Positions 10,770-21,661 of a stretch of DNA of 64,000 nucleotides are shown piece after piece (the first letter of the stretch is position 1; each line of letters begins with the position of its first letter). The DNA comes from Oidiodendron maius Zn (Eukaryota; Ascomycota; Leotiomycetes; Myxotrichaceae): the NCBI GenBank assembly GCA_000827325.1, contig KN832889.1, positions 434,001 through 498,000 on the forward strand, written 5' to 3'. The notes beneath the pieces were generated by a model. It was given only the letters and a program-made list of their open reading frames with translations. It made no database searches and was not told where the DNA came from. Position numbers and translations under genes: made by a program.

Positions 10770-11722
10770 AAATATGCAGCATCCTAAACGGTCTGTATTA
10801 TATATAAAACTGAAATTCAATTGTCAATAAACATGATTTAATTCTTCGAATTGACGGTCTGGGTAGCAGATCCTATAACTTTTCAGGCTTCAATGGCACG
10901 CTTTTCTCTCCAGGTCTGCCAGGTGTCAAAGTATGCTTACGTAACTGTGTGTTAGACTGAAACACTCCCACCTTTGGGGATACTCGATGATATACATACA
11001 CAGACAGACATAGACAGCGACGCTATTGTTGAATGCATATCGTTGAATACTGTGCACTTTATTCTACCTTACCTCACTAGACGTGCATATCCTTGACACC
11101 AGGCTCTTGTCTGGAAAGTCATGTTACCAGCCATTCAAAATTAGCCAATCCATGGGCCCAGTACTTCATGAGCACTGGCAGTTTTCAGCGCGCTCGGGAT
11201 TGGCTCCCAAAGCCACGGTTAAGGAAGGGTCTCAGCTTTCCCCAGTGTGGGCCTTCAACGCCTCTTTAAGTGCGGGGTTCCCCGTTCCGAGCAAGAGAAG
11301 TGAAATACAAAGAGTGTTTAAATTTTCCACGGGAGATTCGGATACGCTCTACTATTCACAATGGTCTTTTTAAACATCCATCAATAAATCTCTGAAGAGC
11401 AAACGAAGTCTGTACTGAATATTGCCTTATACAGAGGACCGGGTATACTCTCCGTCATTTGTTTGTCGAAGCTTGTCCATTGCAATCAACGGAAAGTCAA
11501 CCTTGAAGCTGTATTTCAGGAGTTCCATTTCATTGCCGTCACGCCTCTGCAGGGACTACGTCGTGGGATACCTGAAAGCCATATTCATCTCAGCAGCGGT
11601 CAGCGTCTCTGGCATTCAAAGTCACTTCAGATAGAGCCTTCGCTCTGCCATTTTGGCTCTTCTCGCTTGGCCCGGATCCCACCAATAAAAGACTCCTGGA
11701 TGGTTGAATATATCTCGAGTCA
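10770..11722. other. intergenic upstream of regulator gene
   Basis: About 950 bp. Short open frames at 11083-11373 and 11463-12020 show no domain features, and the second overlaps the regulator gene. No exact module A box was seen, so the regulator does not obviously control itself through that element. Confidence 0.45.
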
Positions 11723-13885
11723 ATGGCCTCCAGCGACGAATACCCCATTCGGGTCCGCAAAAGATACACCGCGCAGGCTTGTCTCGAGTGTCAACGACGC
11801 AAGAGAAAATGTACAGGCGAAAGGGTGTGCAGGAATTGCGTTCGTTCGGGAACCGAATGTGTCTATTCACGATCATCACGAACCACCAGACAGCCCAGGA
11901 ATATACAATTATCTCCTCCTAGCTCAGCCTCTAGCAATGGGGGCGCGGCCGCCCTTGAGCCTTGCGCAGAAATGTCCTCGCAGCTTGGTTTTACCACAGA
12001 TAATATCAACAACGAACTGACATCACGCACCAAAATTCTCGAGCAGCGTTACGAAGCTCTAACCAAGGAACTGACCGAGATGAGAAACCGGGAACGTGAA
12101 CGTGACGCTCCACAATTATTAGCACCTGCTCTTACAGCTGAGGTTCCAGGACCTTCTGTGTCTTTTTCGCCAGGAAGCACATCGAATGTCAACCACGATA
12201 CTACACGAAATAGCGTGTTTGAGCGAAATACGCAGTTCACGGGCGGCACCTCCTTCTCCGCACAGATAAATCTTCTCGATCGTTCTGTAGCCCGAGATCA
12301 TGGTGAAAGTGACGAGCTTATGTTAATGTTGCCCGACACTTGCCAGGGCATGGATTATGAACACTTATCCGCTAGTATGAGGGGTGAGATAGATCAGATT
12401 GTTGAGCAGACGAGGTTAGATGATGCAGATAAAATCCTCCAGGCTTTGGATATTTACTTCGCCAACTTCAACCCGCACTATCCCTGCATTAATGAAGCGC
12501 ATTTACGCACCCAATTTGCTGCCTTCCTTGCGGACGACTCGAGCTGCATGAGCAAAACCGTTACGATTCAGTTTGCCGCCCTACTCAACTTTATCATGGC
12601 TCTTAAGAGTATTATATACGATAATTGTCCACAGGATGATTATGTCCCTGGTTGGAAGGAGTTCTATCGTGCGGAGAAATTACTCAGTCATGCCACTTGG
12701 ATAGAGAAGGCAAATATCATGACAGTTCAGATGTTGGTAGTCAAGACCTCTTACTACCTTTACATCTCTAAACTCAACGCTGCGTATGATACGATGGGAA
12801 CAGCTGTCCGTCTATGTTTCCAATTGGGACTACACAATGAATCTTCATGGGGAGAAGATTGCAATATGTATGATAGAACATATCGTCAACGCATTTTCTG
12901 GTGTATCTACTGCTTGAATCACAACGTGGCTCAAAATTCTGGAGTCCCGGATCTCATCCGAGAGTCAGATTTCGACGTCGATCGTCCCAAATGCATCGAT
13001 GACAGAATGCTCTATCCAAATTGTCGCCAGCTACCAGAAATGCATAAAGCATCGCCAGTTCCTTATCTTCTTGAGATCATAAAATGGGCTAAACTATCCT
13101 CCGAAATATGGGACGCGATGTTCGGAGCTCGAGTGAAAAAACCAGTCAGCCAGGAATTCATCGCAGACACTGATAGCAAAATAATGGCTCTCTCAAGGGA
13201 AATTCCAGGTTTTCTCCACTGGCCTCCAGCTTCAGGATTGCAAAGTGCAGCTGAGACGCCAGCTTTCATGATCCAGCAAAGCTTAGTCTTGTATCTGCGA
13301 ATCAAGGCTTTACGAATGCTTCTCCGACGCGAAGAGATGGTGAGCCTGCGATATGAAACGCGAACCGCACAGCTCTGTATCGAGATCGCAACAGATGTGA
13401 TCAACGCCGTAGAGCTCGCCTACTGCTCAAATAGAGCAACCAAAAGATCAGAACGTTATGCTTACGCACTTCATCTTACCGGGGCAATGGTTCCCATGAT
13501 ATGCGTCATCGTGCGAAGGAGTAATGGAGAAGACATGATGCGACCAGCAATCAATATCTTCAATCGAAGTCTTAAGATTATGGAAGCTATTTCATATGGA
13601 CTTTCGTTTGCTCGACGTACGCTTCATCAGCTGCGGCGCCCGATTCGGGTTGCGAGGGAGATTATCGATTCGAATTGGTCTCAGTATGCGTTTTCGGGAT
13701 TGCCGAGCCCTCCACAGACTCTAATGTCTAATCCAACGAATCTTGCTCAGAATCAAATGTGGAATCATGATATGAGCAATTTTGGCAGTGGTGTGATTTT
13801 AGGGGAGGAGACTGAGAGACCGGAGGATATGATGATTTGGGAGGATTTGGATTTGTGGAATAATATGAATAATTGGCAGTCATGA
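11723..13885 (+). CDS. Zn2Cys6 transcription factor (candidate module A regulator)
   Basis: Single open frame, 720 residues. The N-terminal binuclear zinc cluster has Cys20, Cys23, Cys30, Cys36, Cys39 and Cys46 around the basic QRRKRK segment. A probable coiled-coil linker follows at about residues 95-125. The middle part (about 230-500) has the fungal-specific transcription-factor domain, with the typical INEAHLRTQF and MGTAVRLCFQLGLHNE segments. The C-terminus is Asn/Met/Asp-rich and acidic, fitting an activation region. Such proteins bind CGG/CCG triplets. It lies in the middle of the genes whose promoters carry WTTCCGC boxes, which makes it the best candidate regulator. Binding itself is not shown. 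An intron near the C-terminus cannot be excluded. Confidence 0.88.
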   Translation: MASSDEYPIRVRKRYTAQACLECQRRKRKCTGERVCRNCVRSGTECVYSRSSRTTRQPRNIQLSPPSSASSNGGAAALEPCAEMSSQLGFTTDNINNELTSRTKILEQRYEALTKELTEMRNRERERDAPQLLAPALTAEVPGPSVSFSPGSTSNVNHDTTRNSVFERNTQFTGGTSFSAQINLLDRSVARDHGESDELMLMLPDTCQGMDYEHLSASMRGEIDQIVEQTRLDDADKILQALDIYFANFNPHYPCINEAHLRTQFAAFLADDSSCMSKTVTIQFAALLNFIMALKSIIYDNCPQDDYVPGWKEFYRAEKLLSHATWIEKANIMTVQMLVVKTSYYLYISKLNAAYDTMGTAVRLCFQLGLHNESSWGEDCNMYDRTYRQRIFWCIYCLNHNVAQNSGVPDLIRESDFDVDRPKCIDDRMLYPNCRQLPEMHKASPVPYLLEIIKWAKLSSEIWDAMFGARVKKPVSQEFIADTDSKIMALSREIPGFLHWPPASGLQSAAETPAFMIQQSLVLYLRIKALRMLLRREEMVSLRYETRTAQLCIEIATDVINAVELAYCSNRATKRSERYAYALHLTGAMVPMICVIVRRSNGEDMMRPAINIFNRSLKIMEAISYGLSFARRTLHQLRRPIRVAREIIDSNWSQYAFSGLPSPPQTLMSNPTNLAQNQMWNHDMSNFGSGVILGEETERPEDMMIWEDLDLWNNMNNWQS

Positions 13886-14075
13886 TCCATAGTATAATTT
13901 ATGGCGATTTAAGGATGCAATATTCTTTTGACATTTGAGTTTCTGGGCAGCGCGTACACGTTCTGATCAATTCCAAGGACTATTCCAATTAATTACTCAT
14001 GAAAACTAACAGCCAATGAAAGCCAACTAAGAGCAACGATCCCCAACCGAATTCCAACATCTGCACTCCTCTCTT

Positions 14076-15023
14076 TCAACCCGGAAGCCTAAAGTCGCCC
14101 GGGGTGAGTTTATCTGTAAAACCCCACGGGATACCAATAGTATCCTCCGGATTAGTGATGATGGTATTCTCATTGGAGAAGAGCATCCTGATATTTTTAT
14201 CTTTAAGATGTCTCTCTGCTTTCTTGAGGTCTTGCACTTTATATGTTAGAGAATGATACGTATCAAACGGCCAATTAAACTTCAAATCCTCCGCCGCAAA
14301 ACTCCCGGCTCGAGTGGGAACAGCCAATTCATAGACCCCATCCCCTAACGAAATATATGTGCTATCCGTCTCGAGAAGTTCGTTCCTTCCTTTGTGTATA
14401 ATCTTCCCTTTCAATATCCCAACTAGAAAGTTTAGGCCTTTGATAGGGTTTGAGGTGAGGATTGTATGATGCGAACAAAACTCCAAGCTCAACGGATCAG
14501 TCTCCCTCACAGGGGGCAATTTCCAACCCTTCACACCCTGAGGGTGTGGCGGCCCCGAGGCACTTAAAGGATAAATCTGATACCTCAACCCGGTGCTCTC
14601 TGGCAATGTAAAGAACAATGGGTCGTTAGTGGAGAATCCCGTCACTGGCGGAGCTGTAGAACTCCCGAGCCGATTGGCCTGGTCCGTACTTCTAATTCCG
14701 TGTTCAACACACACTTTATAAATCTCCTCGACACCGGTAGCAGCCCAACCTAGACAGAAAAGGTGTGGGGTGGAAACATCCTCGAAGGTTTGACGTCCTT
14801 CGACAACGTATTTCTTTGGGTCGATGCAGTCGAACATTACCTCTTGGATTGGGGTTAGGATTGAGTAGTCGCGAGGGTAGCCAGGCGATAGTTCGGTGGG
14901 TGGCAGACAGACTTCTACGGGGAGGCTGGGGCGGTCAAATACGTCCTTAAAGAACTTCTCCGCTGCAACAATGTCATTGGATTTGTGGGTGGGGTGCCAC
15001 ATGTAGTCTATTTGGTAAGCCAT
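14076..15023 (-). CDS. VOC-superfamily (glyoxalase-fold) protein, function unknown
   Basis: Single exon, 315 residues. Two glyoxalase/extradiol-like halves can be discerned, the N-terminal one with the DYMWHPTHKSNDIVAAEKFF segment typical of VOC domains, and the second from about residue 180 (LEFCSHHTILTSN). The expected metal-ligand triad is not obvious, so the reaction cannot be assigned; an isomerase, a lyase or a non-catalytic binding protein are all possible. The gene is on the same strand as the TfdA-type dioxygenase behind it, and its upstream region carries two module A boxes at about 230-250 bp. Confidence 0.7.
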   Translation of the reverse strand: MAYQIDYMWHPTHKSNDIVAAEKFFKDVFDRPSLPVEVCLPPTELSPGYPRDYSILTPIQEVMFDCIDPKKYVVEGRQTFEDVSTPHLFCLGWAATGVEEIYKVCVEHGIRSTDQANRLGSSTAPPVTGFSTNDPLFFTLPESTGLRYQIYPLSASGPPHPQGVKGWKLPPVRETDPLSLEFCSHHTILTSNPIKGLNFLVGILKGKIIHKGRNELLETDSTYISLGDGVYELAVPTRAGSFAAEDLKFNWPFDTYHSLTYKVQDLKKAERHLKDKNIRMLFSNENTIITNPEDTIGIPWGFTDKLTPGDFRLPG

Positions 15024-15607
15024 GTTTGGGATGGCATAGATGAAAGCTGGCAGATAGGAGGATGGGCTGGTGTCTAGAGGAGAAGTGAGAAGTATTTAAC
15101 CGCAGGTTTTCACAATGGTACAAGTACATACTTATAGCAAAAGCCCATTCCTTGTCGCTTGTTCAATTTAGTTTCGGAATACTGAAGTAGATTCCACTAC
15201 TGAACACGGCGGGGAAGAAGAAATGAGTATGAATCAGGATTTGCTGAGAATTCCGCAAGTCCTGCTTCCGCCATTCCTTCTACCTGGGGTGGGGAGTACC
15301 GGGAATGGGAGGGTGAGTCGTAGTAAGAGCTTCTGCCCCGTCAGCTCCGTAACTCGAATGAAGATTGTAAATTCATCTCAGCATAGTGGTGCAACACGAA
15401 AAAGCGACACAATTGTTGTGCTCACGAGACTTTCTAGCTATTATCGTACAAACTAGCATATAAGCCCCCCCTGAGAGAGGTCGTTCGTCTCGCACGGGCC
15501 ACATAGAGGGGCTTAACGTATATAGTTCTACCAAGTCTCCGAAGTGGGCAGAGATCACAGAGTTCAGTCTCAATTCATAGAATGTAGCAGTATCTCCAAA
15601 AGAGCAA
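15024..15607. other. intergenic / VOC gene promoter
   Basis: Upstream region of the VOC gene and 3' flank of the dioxygenase gene. No gene is supported here; the boxes are listed separately. Confidence 0.5.
15250..15272. promoter_or_regulatory. module A boxes, VOC gene promoter
   Basis: ATTCCGC at 15250-15256 and TTCCGCC at 15266-15272, 16 bp apart start to start. That is the same spacing as the pair at 5121 and 5137. They are 227-249 bp upstream of the VOC start codon. Confidence 0.55.
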
Positions 15608-16627
15608 TCAAGCATTTGCGGACACTTCTTGGGCCGGCACAGAAATCTCAGCATCTTGTGTAACTATCTCATGTGCCAATGGCTCCTTTGGCATCTTGAC
15701 CTTCCAATCATTGCCCACTTCATTCTCGCCCCATGCATTCGGCCCATCATCAAAAGTGTTTGTCCGGCGCATATCACGCCTGTACTTGAACTTGTATTGA
15801 GAAGAATCAAGCGCGCGATGCCAAGTAGCAGTGTTATCCCACATAACCATATCACCCTCCTGCTCCCACAGTACTTTGTAGACATTCTTTGGCTGCGAAC
15901 CGTGCTCAATCAACTCATTAATCATCTTCTGGCTCTCCTCAACCGAAAAACCATCAAATTTGTAGCAATAGCTCGTAACGTAGAGGTTCATTCGCCCGCT
16001 GCTTTCGTGGGGGTAGACAGCTTTCCACCGCGAGATCGACCAACCGTATGGATCAACTCCTTTATAAAGATCGGGTGCAGCGGCGCGACGATTATGGATA
16101 AGTGAGCAGTCTGCGACCAAGTCTTTTAGTTTATCCTTCCATTCTTGACTCAAGTCATCGTAGGCCGCACGAGAATCACAAAACTCGGTCTCCCCTCCTA
16201 AGCCTTTGGGCGGAATTTGTACTGCACGGAGGATCGAGTACTTGTCACGTCGAGGATGGTATTGCATGTCCGCATGCCAAAGCTCATTACCCTTGGATAA
16301 CAAAACCCGGGCTCTATCGGTGCTTTGCACAATTTTCCCGTTGTCGTCCATGTTGGATACATCGAAGATGTGGGGTTGTTCTGGGAAACGACCTCGACGA
16401 CGGATGAAGGGCATTCGATCGAGCTCGCCGAACCGTCGAGAAAATGCTACGTGCGTGTCATTGTCGATATTGGCTTTGCGGAAAACAAGGACTCCATACT
16501 TGTCAATCCCCTTCTGGATTTCTTCTATCACCGAGTCTGGTATTGGCTTTGTCCAGTCTATCCCCTCCACTTCAGCGACAAAGGCCGGATGCAAAGGCTT
16601 GAATACAAGTCGTGTAGGAACAGCCAT
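15608..16627 (-). CDS. TfdA/TauD-family Fe(II)/2-oxoglutarate dioxygenase
   Basis: Single exon, 339 residues. The family hydroxylates substrates such as phenoxyacetates, taurine or alpha-ketoglutarate-dependent xanthine analogues, using Fe(II), oxygen and 2-oxoglutarate. The iron triad is complete: His118 and Asp120 in LWHADMQYH, and the distal His270 in TATWHRA. Arg residues at about 283-288 (KYRRDMRR) fit 2-oxoglutarate binding. Length and the LGGETEFCDSRAAYDDL segment match fungal alpha-ketoglutarate-dependent 2,4-D dioxygenase homologues, but the true substrate of such fungal proteins is usually unknown. It is divergent from the cyclase-family gene across a promoter with at least six module A boxes. 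Confidence 0.88.
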   Translation of the reverse strand: MAVPTRLVFKPLHPAFVAEVEGIDWTKPIPDSVIEEIQKGIDKYGVLVFRKANIDNDTHVAFSRRFGELDRMPFIRRRGRFPEQPHIFDVSNMDDNGKIVQSTDRARVLLSKGNELWHADMQYHPRRDKYSILRAVQIPPKGLGGETEFCDSRAAYDDLSQEWKDKLKDLVADCSLIHNRRAAAPDLYKGVDPYGWSISRWKAVYPHESSGRMNLYVTSYCYKFDGFSVEESQKMINELIEHGSQPKNVYKVLWEQEGDMVMWDNTATWHRALDSSQYKFKYRRDMRRTNTFDDGPNAWGENEVGNDWKVKMPKEPLAHEIVTQDAEISVPAQEVSANA

Positions 16628-16866
16628 GGTATATTTTCAAAGACTGTGGTCTGAAATTTAACTGTATAGAATATTGTGATTCCGGAGAATAGCTATATGC
16701 GCCGTCTACATCTACACACAGTAAGTAGACGGCCGGATTCACTGAAGTTACTGCCGAGTCTCGCTGGGAATATCCTCCCGCTTTCTCGGGTTCAGTGACA
16801 AGATAAGCCGGTGCTCAATACATCATTTGCCATAATCCATCTCCTGATGACTTTCCCCCCTTACAA

Positions 16867-17040
16867 GCGGAATTCGCGGAATTAATCTGGCTCCTCTCTT
16901 CCGCCACTAGTTCTGCGGGCGGCGGAAACGCCAGCTCCATTCTCAGCCCCAACCAAATGCTGAGGGGTCCTCTTTGATTATACTACTTCCGCCCTTACGC
17001 AACCAATTGTAACCGTCAAAGGGTTGCTTAAAGTTCCGCC
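16867..17040. promoter_or_regulatory. module A box cluster, dioxygenase/cyclase promoter
   Basis: GCGGAAT at 16867-16873 and 16876-16882, TTCCGCC at 16899-16905, GGCGGAA at 16921-16927, TTCCGCC at 16987-16993 and 17034-17040. The 10-mer TGAGGGGTCC occurs at 16961-16970. This is the densest non-tandem group of the box in the window. Confidence 0.6.
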
Positions 17041-17210
17041 CGTCATGATCTTCACTTATGCTACGACGTTGACGTTGACTCTGCATGACAGAACCACAGC
17101 TTTATAATCCCTCCAAGCCATTGCTGTCAAAACTGTTCTTCCTCGACCCCCAGTCCATCAGCTCCCCAAAAATACATCTCTTTCAAACTACACACAGAAA
17201 TATCACTACT

Positions 17211-18539
17211 ATGACTCTGTTTGATCCAGATTCTGACAACCTGCCCAGGCTGTCAGAGCTGGAGCCAATCCCGGATGCTCCAAAGCATGCAGCTTGGTTC
17301 TGGGGCAAGGATGACCAGGTTAGGAGGGCAGGGCTTTGCTCTCGCTGTACTTCAAATTCTCCGCGGTGCTAATTTTGCACGTTAGTTGGGTCGCCTGAAT
17401 CTACTTACACCAAGGAGAATTGCCAAGGCCGGAAAGCTTATTCAAACTGGCGAAACGGCATGCCTGAAGTGAGTTTTCTCCAACGCAATAATCTGAAGCC
17501 TTCATCTGTTAATTTCGTTGGGCACCAAGTTTTCCAGCTGAGTATCCTTCGCCACCTTTCTTTGGCCGCGAACCTTTCCTCCACCAAATTAAGCAGGTCG
17601 CTCCCTTCGCCTACGATGATTTGTACAATATGAACACTCAAAGCGGTTCGCAATGGGATGGATTTCGTCATGTAACAACCCGCTCATCAATGGCTCATAA
17701 CGCAAAATGTTCTATCTAACATACTCATAGGTTGGGCACCAGCACAATGGGTCTTTTATATGGTATAACAATGTATGCTCTCTTCGCTTATAATTCTTAC
17801 GCAGCACATGATTTTTTAACCTCGGACAGACCACTCAAAAGCAAATCCAAGATTCCAACAGGATAGGCATACATGCTTGGGCTAAGAGAGGCATCGGTAT
17901 GAATGAGATAATCAGAGTATCTTGATCACGCCAATCAAACTAACGAGGAATCATAGTTGGGCGTGGTATCTTGCTTGATTTCTACTCCTTTTCCAAAAAG
18001 TCTTACGATCCCTTTTCGAAAAGGGATATCACCGCGAATGAGCTTAAAGCATGCGCCAAGGCTCAAAGCATCAAATTTGAGTACGGGGACATTTTAATCG
18101 TCCGCACTGGTTGGTCAGAAGCGTACAGAAATCTGGACCAGAAGGGACGTGAAATTGAAGGAGCAAAGGGTTATCTGGAGCATCAATTTGTCGGTCTCGG
18201 TCGTGGGCACGACGTGATCGAGTTTTTACATGACAACTACTTCAGTGCTGTTGGTAGCGATGCACCGGCGTTTGAGTCCTGGCCGATGACTGAACCGGAA
18301 CATCTCCATCATTTCCTTCTACCTCTTTGGGGTGTCCCGATTGGCGAGCTGTGGGATCTGGATCTCCTTGCTGAGTTGTGCGAGAAAAATAACAGATATG
18401 AATTTTTCTTCACAAGTGCCCCTTCCAATGTACAAGGTATGTTCGTTTGATGAAGTTAGGTGTAATTTTAGGAGATACCTTCATGCTGATATTTGTAGGC
18501 GGCGTTGGGAGCCATCCGAATGCTGTTGCGACATTCTAG
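17211..18539 (+). CDS. cyclase-family (PF04199-type) metal-dependent hydrolase
   Basis: Seven exons (17211-17318, 17386-17468, 17530-17671, 17731-17772, 17830-17896, 17957-18436, 18499-18539) give 320 residues with frame kept throughout. The protein resembles the fungal cyclase/kynurenine-formamidase-like family: GRLNLLTP near the start, QWDGFRHVGHQ (putative metal-binding His residues) in the middle, GIHAWAKRGIVGRGILLD, DILIVRTGW, VGSDAPAFESWP, and the C-terminal HHFLLPLWGVPIGELWDL. Members open amide or lactone-type bonds, so a lactonase or amidohydrolase role in module A is plausible but inferred. It is divergent from the TfdA-type dioxygenase. The introns are unusually many for this window, and each has clean GT-AG ends. 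Confidence 0.87.
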
Positions 18540-19343
18540 ATTCGATTTCTTCCACGTAGATTCCTTGATGCAGACAAGTAACTCTACTCGATGGTGTTCG
18601 AAGGTGAGTCTCCTTGAAAGAAAAACTGTGGGTAGAAGAAATCCCGGAGAGATTGTGGATGATATCGGAGATCTGGAATCGGGAATCTATTCCTAAACTC
18701 GTTGTTAGCAGCCCTTTTATACAGCATGCATATATGGTGAAGATATGGTGATGGAAAGGGGTGGATTTATAATATATACCGTTCTAATAACTTCGTCTCC
18801 CTTTCTAATTAATGCCGCTAAATTTGAGTGAAATCCAAGATGAGGAATTATAAGGCTGTAAATAATTAGAGTATTTGGTCGCTTAAAGATGATAGGATTA
18901 AGAGAGTAAGATTACTAAGTGAGCTCCTAAACCCTCTTTCCTACTTTTACAACTCTCTCTTAAAAGAGTCTTCTAGCGACGTTTTAAAGAAATTATTAAA
19001 TAGGCATATTAGGTATGCCCAGTAAGATAATAATATCAAAACGCCCAGTGCGACTCATTAGCATCTCCCGTAATCCCTTGATCTATGGAGACCAGCTATT
19101 CCGGGATCCAAATAATCGGCATGCTCTGGAGGATATAAAGACATATATATTAAAAGACCACCCCTACTTAATCTCATTCCTTGAGCTTAGCTTATCCCCG
19201 TTTATCTTAGGGATAACAACCGAGCTACGCCTTCAGGGTGTAACCAAAGATCGAAAGTCGCAGTCATTATCAGTTACTTCTGGTTCATGTGTTTATTACT
19301 ACTGAAATTATCCTACGAGTCCTATCTCGCCAAGTTATAAACT
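18540..19343. other. AT-rich intergenic, possible repeat relic
   Basis: 3' flanks of the cyclase and porter genes. From about 18720 the sequence is AT-rich and degenerate, resembling RIP-altered DNA, but no transposase segment could be recognised in any frame. Confidence 0.35.
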
Positions 19344-21143
19344 TCAATGTCTAGAGTTTTCAATTATTTCAACTGGCAACTCCTTGACAACTGTCTCCTT
19401 ACCCTCGGTCCCGGGAACATTGTTAACATTAGCCACGATCTTGTGATTCTCAGCATCAATGTGAATATCTCGCTGATATACAACAACCAGATCTTCATCT
19501 CCAAAGAGAGCAGCCACTTCCTCCAACGATCTGCCTTTGGTGTCAGGGAACCAAAAGTAGATAATGATGATGCTGAAGAACGTAATGATGATGAACACGA
19601 TGAAATATTTCCATCCAATATTTTTCAGCCCAGTAGAACCAGACTGTGCCCACATAATGCTCGACCAGGAGAAGGTCGTTGCCTGGAGGGCCATTCCCTT
19701 TGCACGCAAATGGGTTGGGAAAAATTCCGCACCATAGTAGTAGAATGGGCCTTCAACCGATCCGGAGTATGCGGCAAGGAAGATGTAGGTCATTGAAACA
19801 GCAGCGATTTTCCCCGCACGGTTCGTTGAGTTGATGTATGTTGCTGAGAGCGCGGTATAGCAGATTGTTGTAGCTAATAAGATGCAAAGTCCGAAAGAGA
19901 TCATCGTGGGACGGCGGAATTTCTCGGTGTAGAAAATGCAACTAGTGGTGAAGAGTAGGTTGCAAGACCACAGACCTGCAAACAAGAACAGCTGTGTGGA
20001 GGGATTGAACCCTAGCTGTTCGAATAGTGTGGTGCTATATATCCCGATGATTTGACTTCCTGACGAATTGATGGCAAAAACGACGAATATGGCCATTCCC
20101 ATGCGCTTACGATAAGATGGTCGGCGGAATATTTCGAGCCAAGACGAGGGCAATGTCCGATCCAGCTCGATCTGACGGGTCATCTGAAACATCTCTTTCT
20201 GAACATACTCATTTTCTTTGGCGTTGGTAGTAGAATGGAGTTTGCCCATCACCTTCCATGCGTCGTCATCGCGTCCTTTCATCAAGAGATATCGTGGAGA
20301 TTCCGGAAGCTGTTAAATCTCAGTGTCATATCTAAGGTAATTCCAGAGTAATGTGGAAAATGAATGTTTGAAACGTTACTTACCCACCAGAGCCCAACTA
20401 AGAGAACAAGACACGGTACACATCCGATGGCGAGTGGGCCTCTCCACATTGCATTTCCGCCGTCTTTGTCATAAAAGAACCCTATTCCAACATAGCTGGC
20501 AACGAGGTACCCGATATTGACGCCTACGCCGTGGAACTGGGCAAATGCACCGCGCACATTTGGAGGTGCACACTCCATGATCCACAACGGGACAGACATA
20601 CTGACCATCAACGCACCCCACCCGCACATGCAGCGGAAGACGATGAACATGGCGATGTTGACAGAACCCGCAGTAAGTGCGCTTGACAACAGAATCAGCA
20701 ACACGCCACTTCCAATTGCCACTTTGCGTCCAAATCGGTCACTAATCCAGTTGCTGAAAAGAGCTCCAAAGAAACCTCCCGCATAGTAGAGAGAGGTCGC
20801 AGCTCCGAGGAGTGCCGATGCATTTGGGTTGGTATCTAAACCCATGTACTCAATAAACGAGGGCTGGCTATTGATAATTTGGAATCAACAAGAAATTCAA
20901 CGCGGAACGTGGATTCGAGAGAAGAGAACTTAGAGGCAAACACATTTTGTGAGATTTTCTGACATTAACACTTTGAAGATGGTGAAAGTTTTCTTACCCA
21001 ATAGTTGATCCAATCACACCACCCGAGTAGGCAAAAGAAATTGTCCCGAAGCACGCCAAGATGAATATGAAAACTGTGTAGGCCGTGAAGTGTCGACCCC
21101 TATCCTCAGGCTCACTTGGGGTTGCACTATGTGTCAAGGCCAT
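19344..21143 (-). CDS. MFS sugar porter (second)
   Basis: Three exons (20998-21143, 20384-20867, 19344-20309) encode 531 residues. The introns are 20868-20997 (130 nt) and 20310-20383. The second junction rebuilds LPESPRYLL, the PESPR motif. Other sugar-porter features are SDRFGRKVAIG in the first half, the TGLKNIGWKYF region and FPDTKGRSLEEV, a PETKG variant, followed by an acidic C-tail. I chose the ATG at 21143; an in-frame ATG at 21185 would add 14 residues. It is divergent from the second SDR, and the shared promoter has three module A boxes. It differs clearly from the porter at 5340, so module A has two non-redundant uptake proteins. Confidence 0.87.
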
Positions 21144-21352
21144 TACTTCGAAAGAAGGGTGTGTGTGTTGATGTGCACAATGCAAAACTCTTTATTTGGT
21201 AATCGATTGCCAAGGAAGCGAATAATGAATGCAGTGATCCCAAGGCAGCTTGACAGGGGGATCGGCATGCAGTACTTGTACTCGATGAAAGTTATCCGAG
21301 AAGAGGGAGATTAGCTAGAACCATCTTCCCGCATTCTGTGGATCTTAATGCG

Positions 21353-21412
21353 GCGGAATAGTGGGATCATGCTGGGGGGAGGGGGTGGAATGGCGGAAGA
21401 GCACCATTCCGC
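21353..21412. promoter_or_regulatory. module A boxes, porter/SDR promoter
   Basis: GCGGAAT at 21353-21359, GCGGAA at 21393-21398 and ATTCCGC at 21406-21412, inside a 518-bp divergent promoter. They are about 210-270 bp from the porter start and 250-310 bp from the SDR start. Confidence 0.55.
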
Positions 21413-21661
21413 AGTGCGTATTGCCATTTGCTGTGTTACAACTATATTTCCTTTTGTTGGGAATTACAATCTGGCAGTTAATCTGTTCTGAATCTATTTC
21501 AGGAGTTGCTAAAAATCCAGGAAATCTGAGCTGTCACTTCCCTTCCCTATTGCCTTGTCCTACGAAGGGATCCTCCTCAATTCGCAACTACAAACAGCCT
21601 TCTTGTGCAACCGCAATGCCATGGTTTGATCTTCTCCAGTAAATCATTTCTGCATGTTGTA

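Noticed and set aside
11083-11634. Small frames upstream of the Zn2Cys6 regulator
   Set aside because: No features beyond an open frame; an upstream ORF role is possible but not supported.
15629-16105. 158-codon frame antisense to the TfdA-type dioxygenase
   Set aside because: It is a shadow of the opposite-strand gene, whose iron triad and length are complete.
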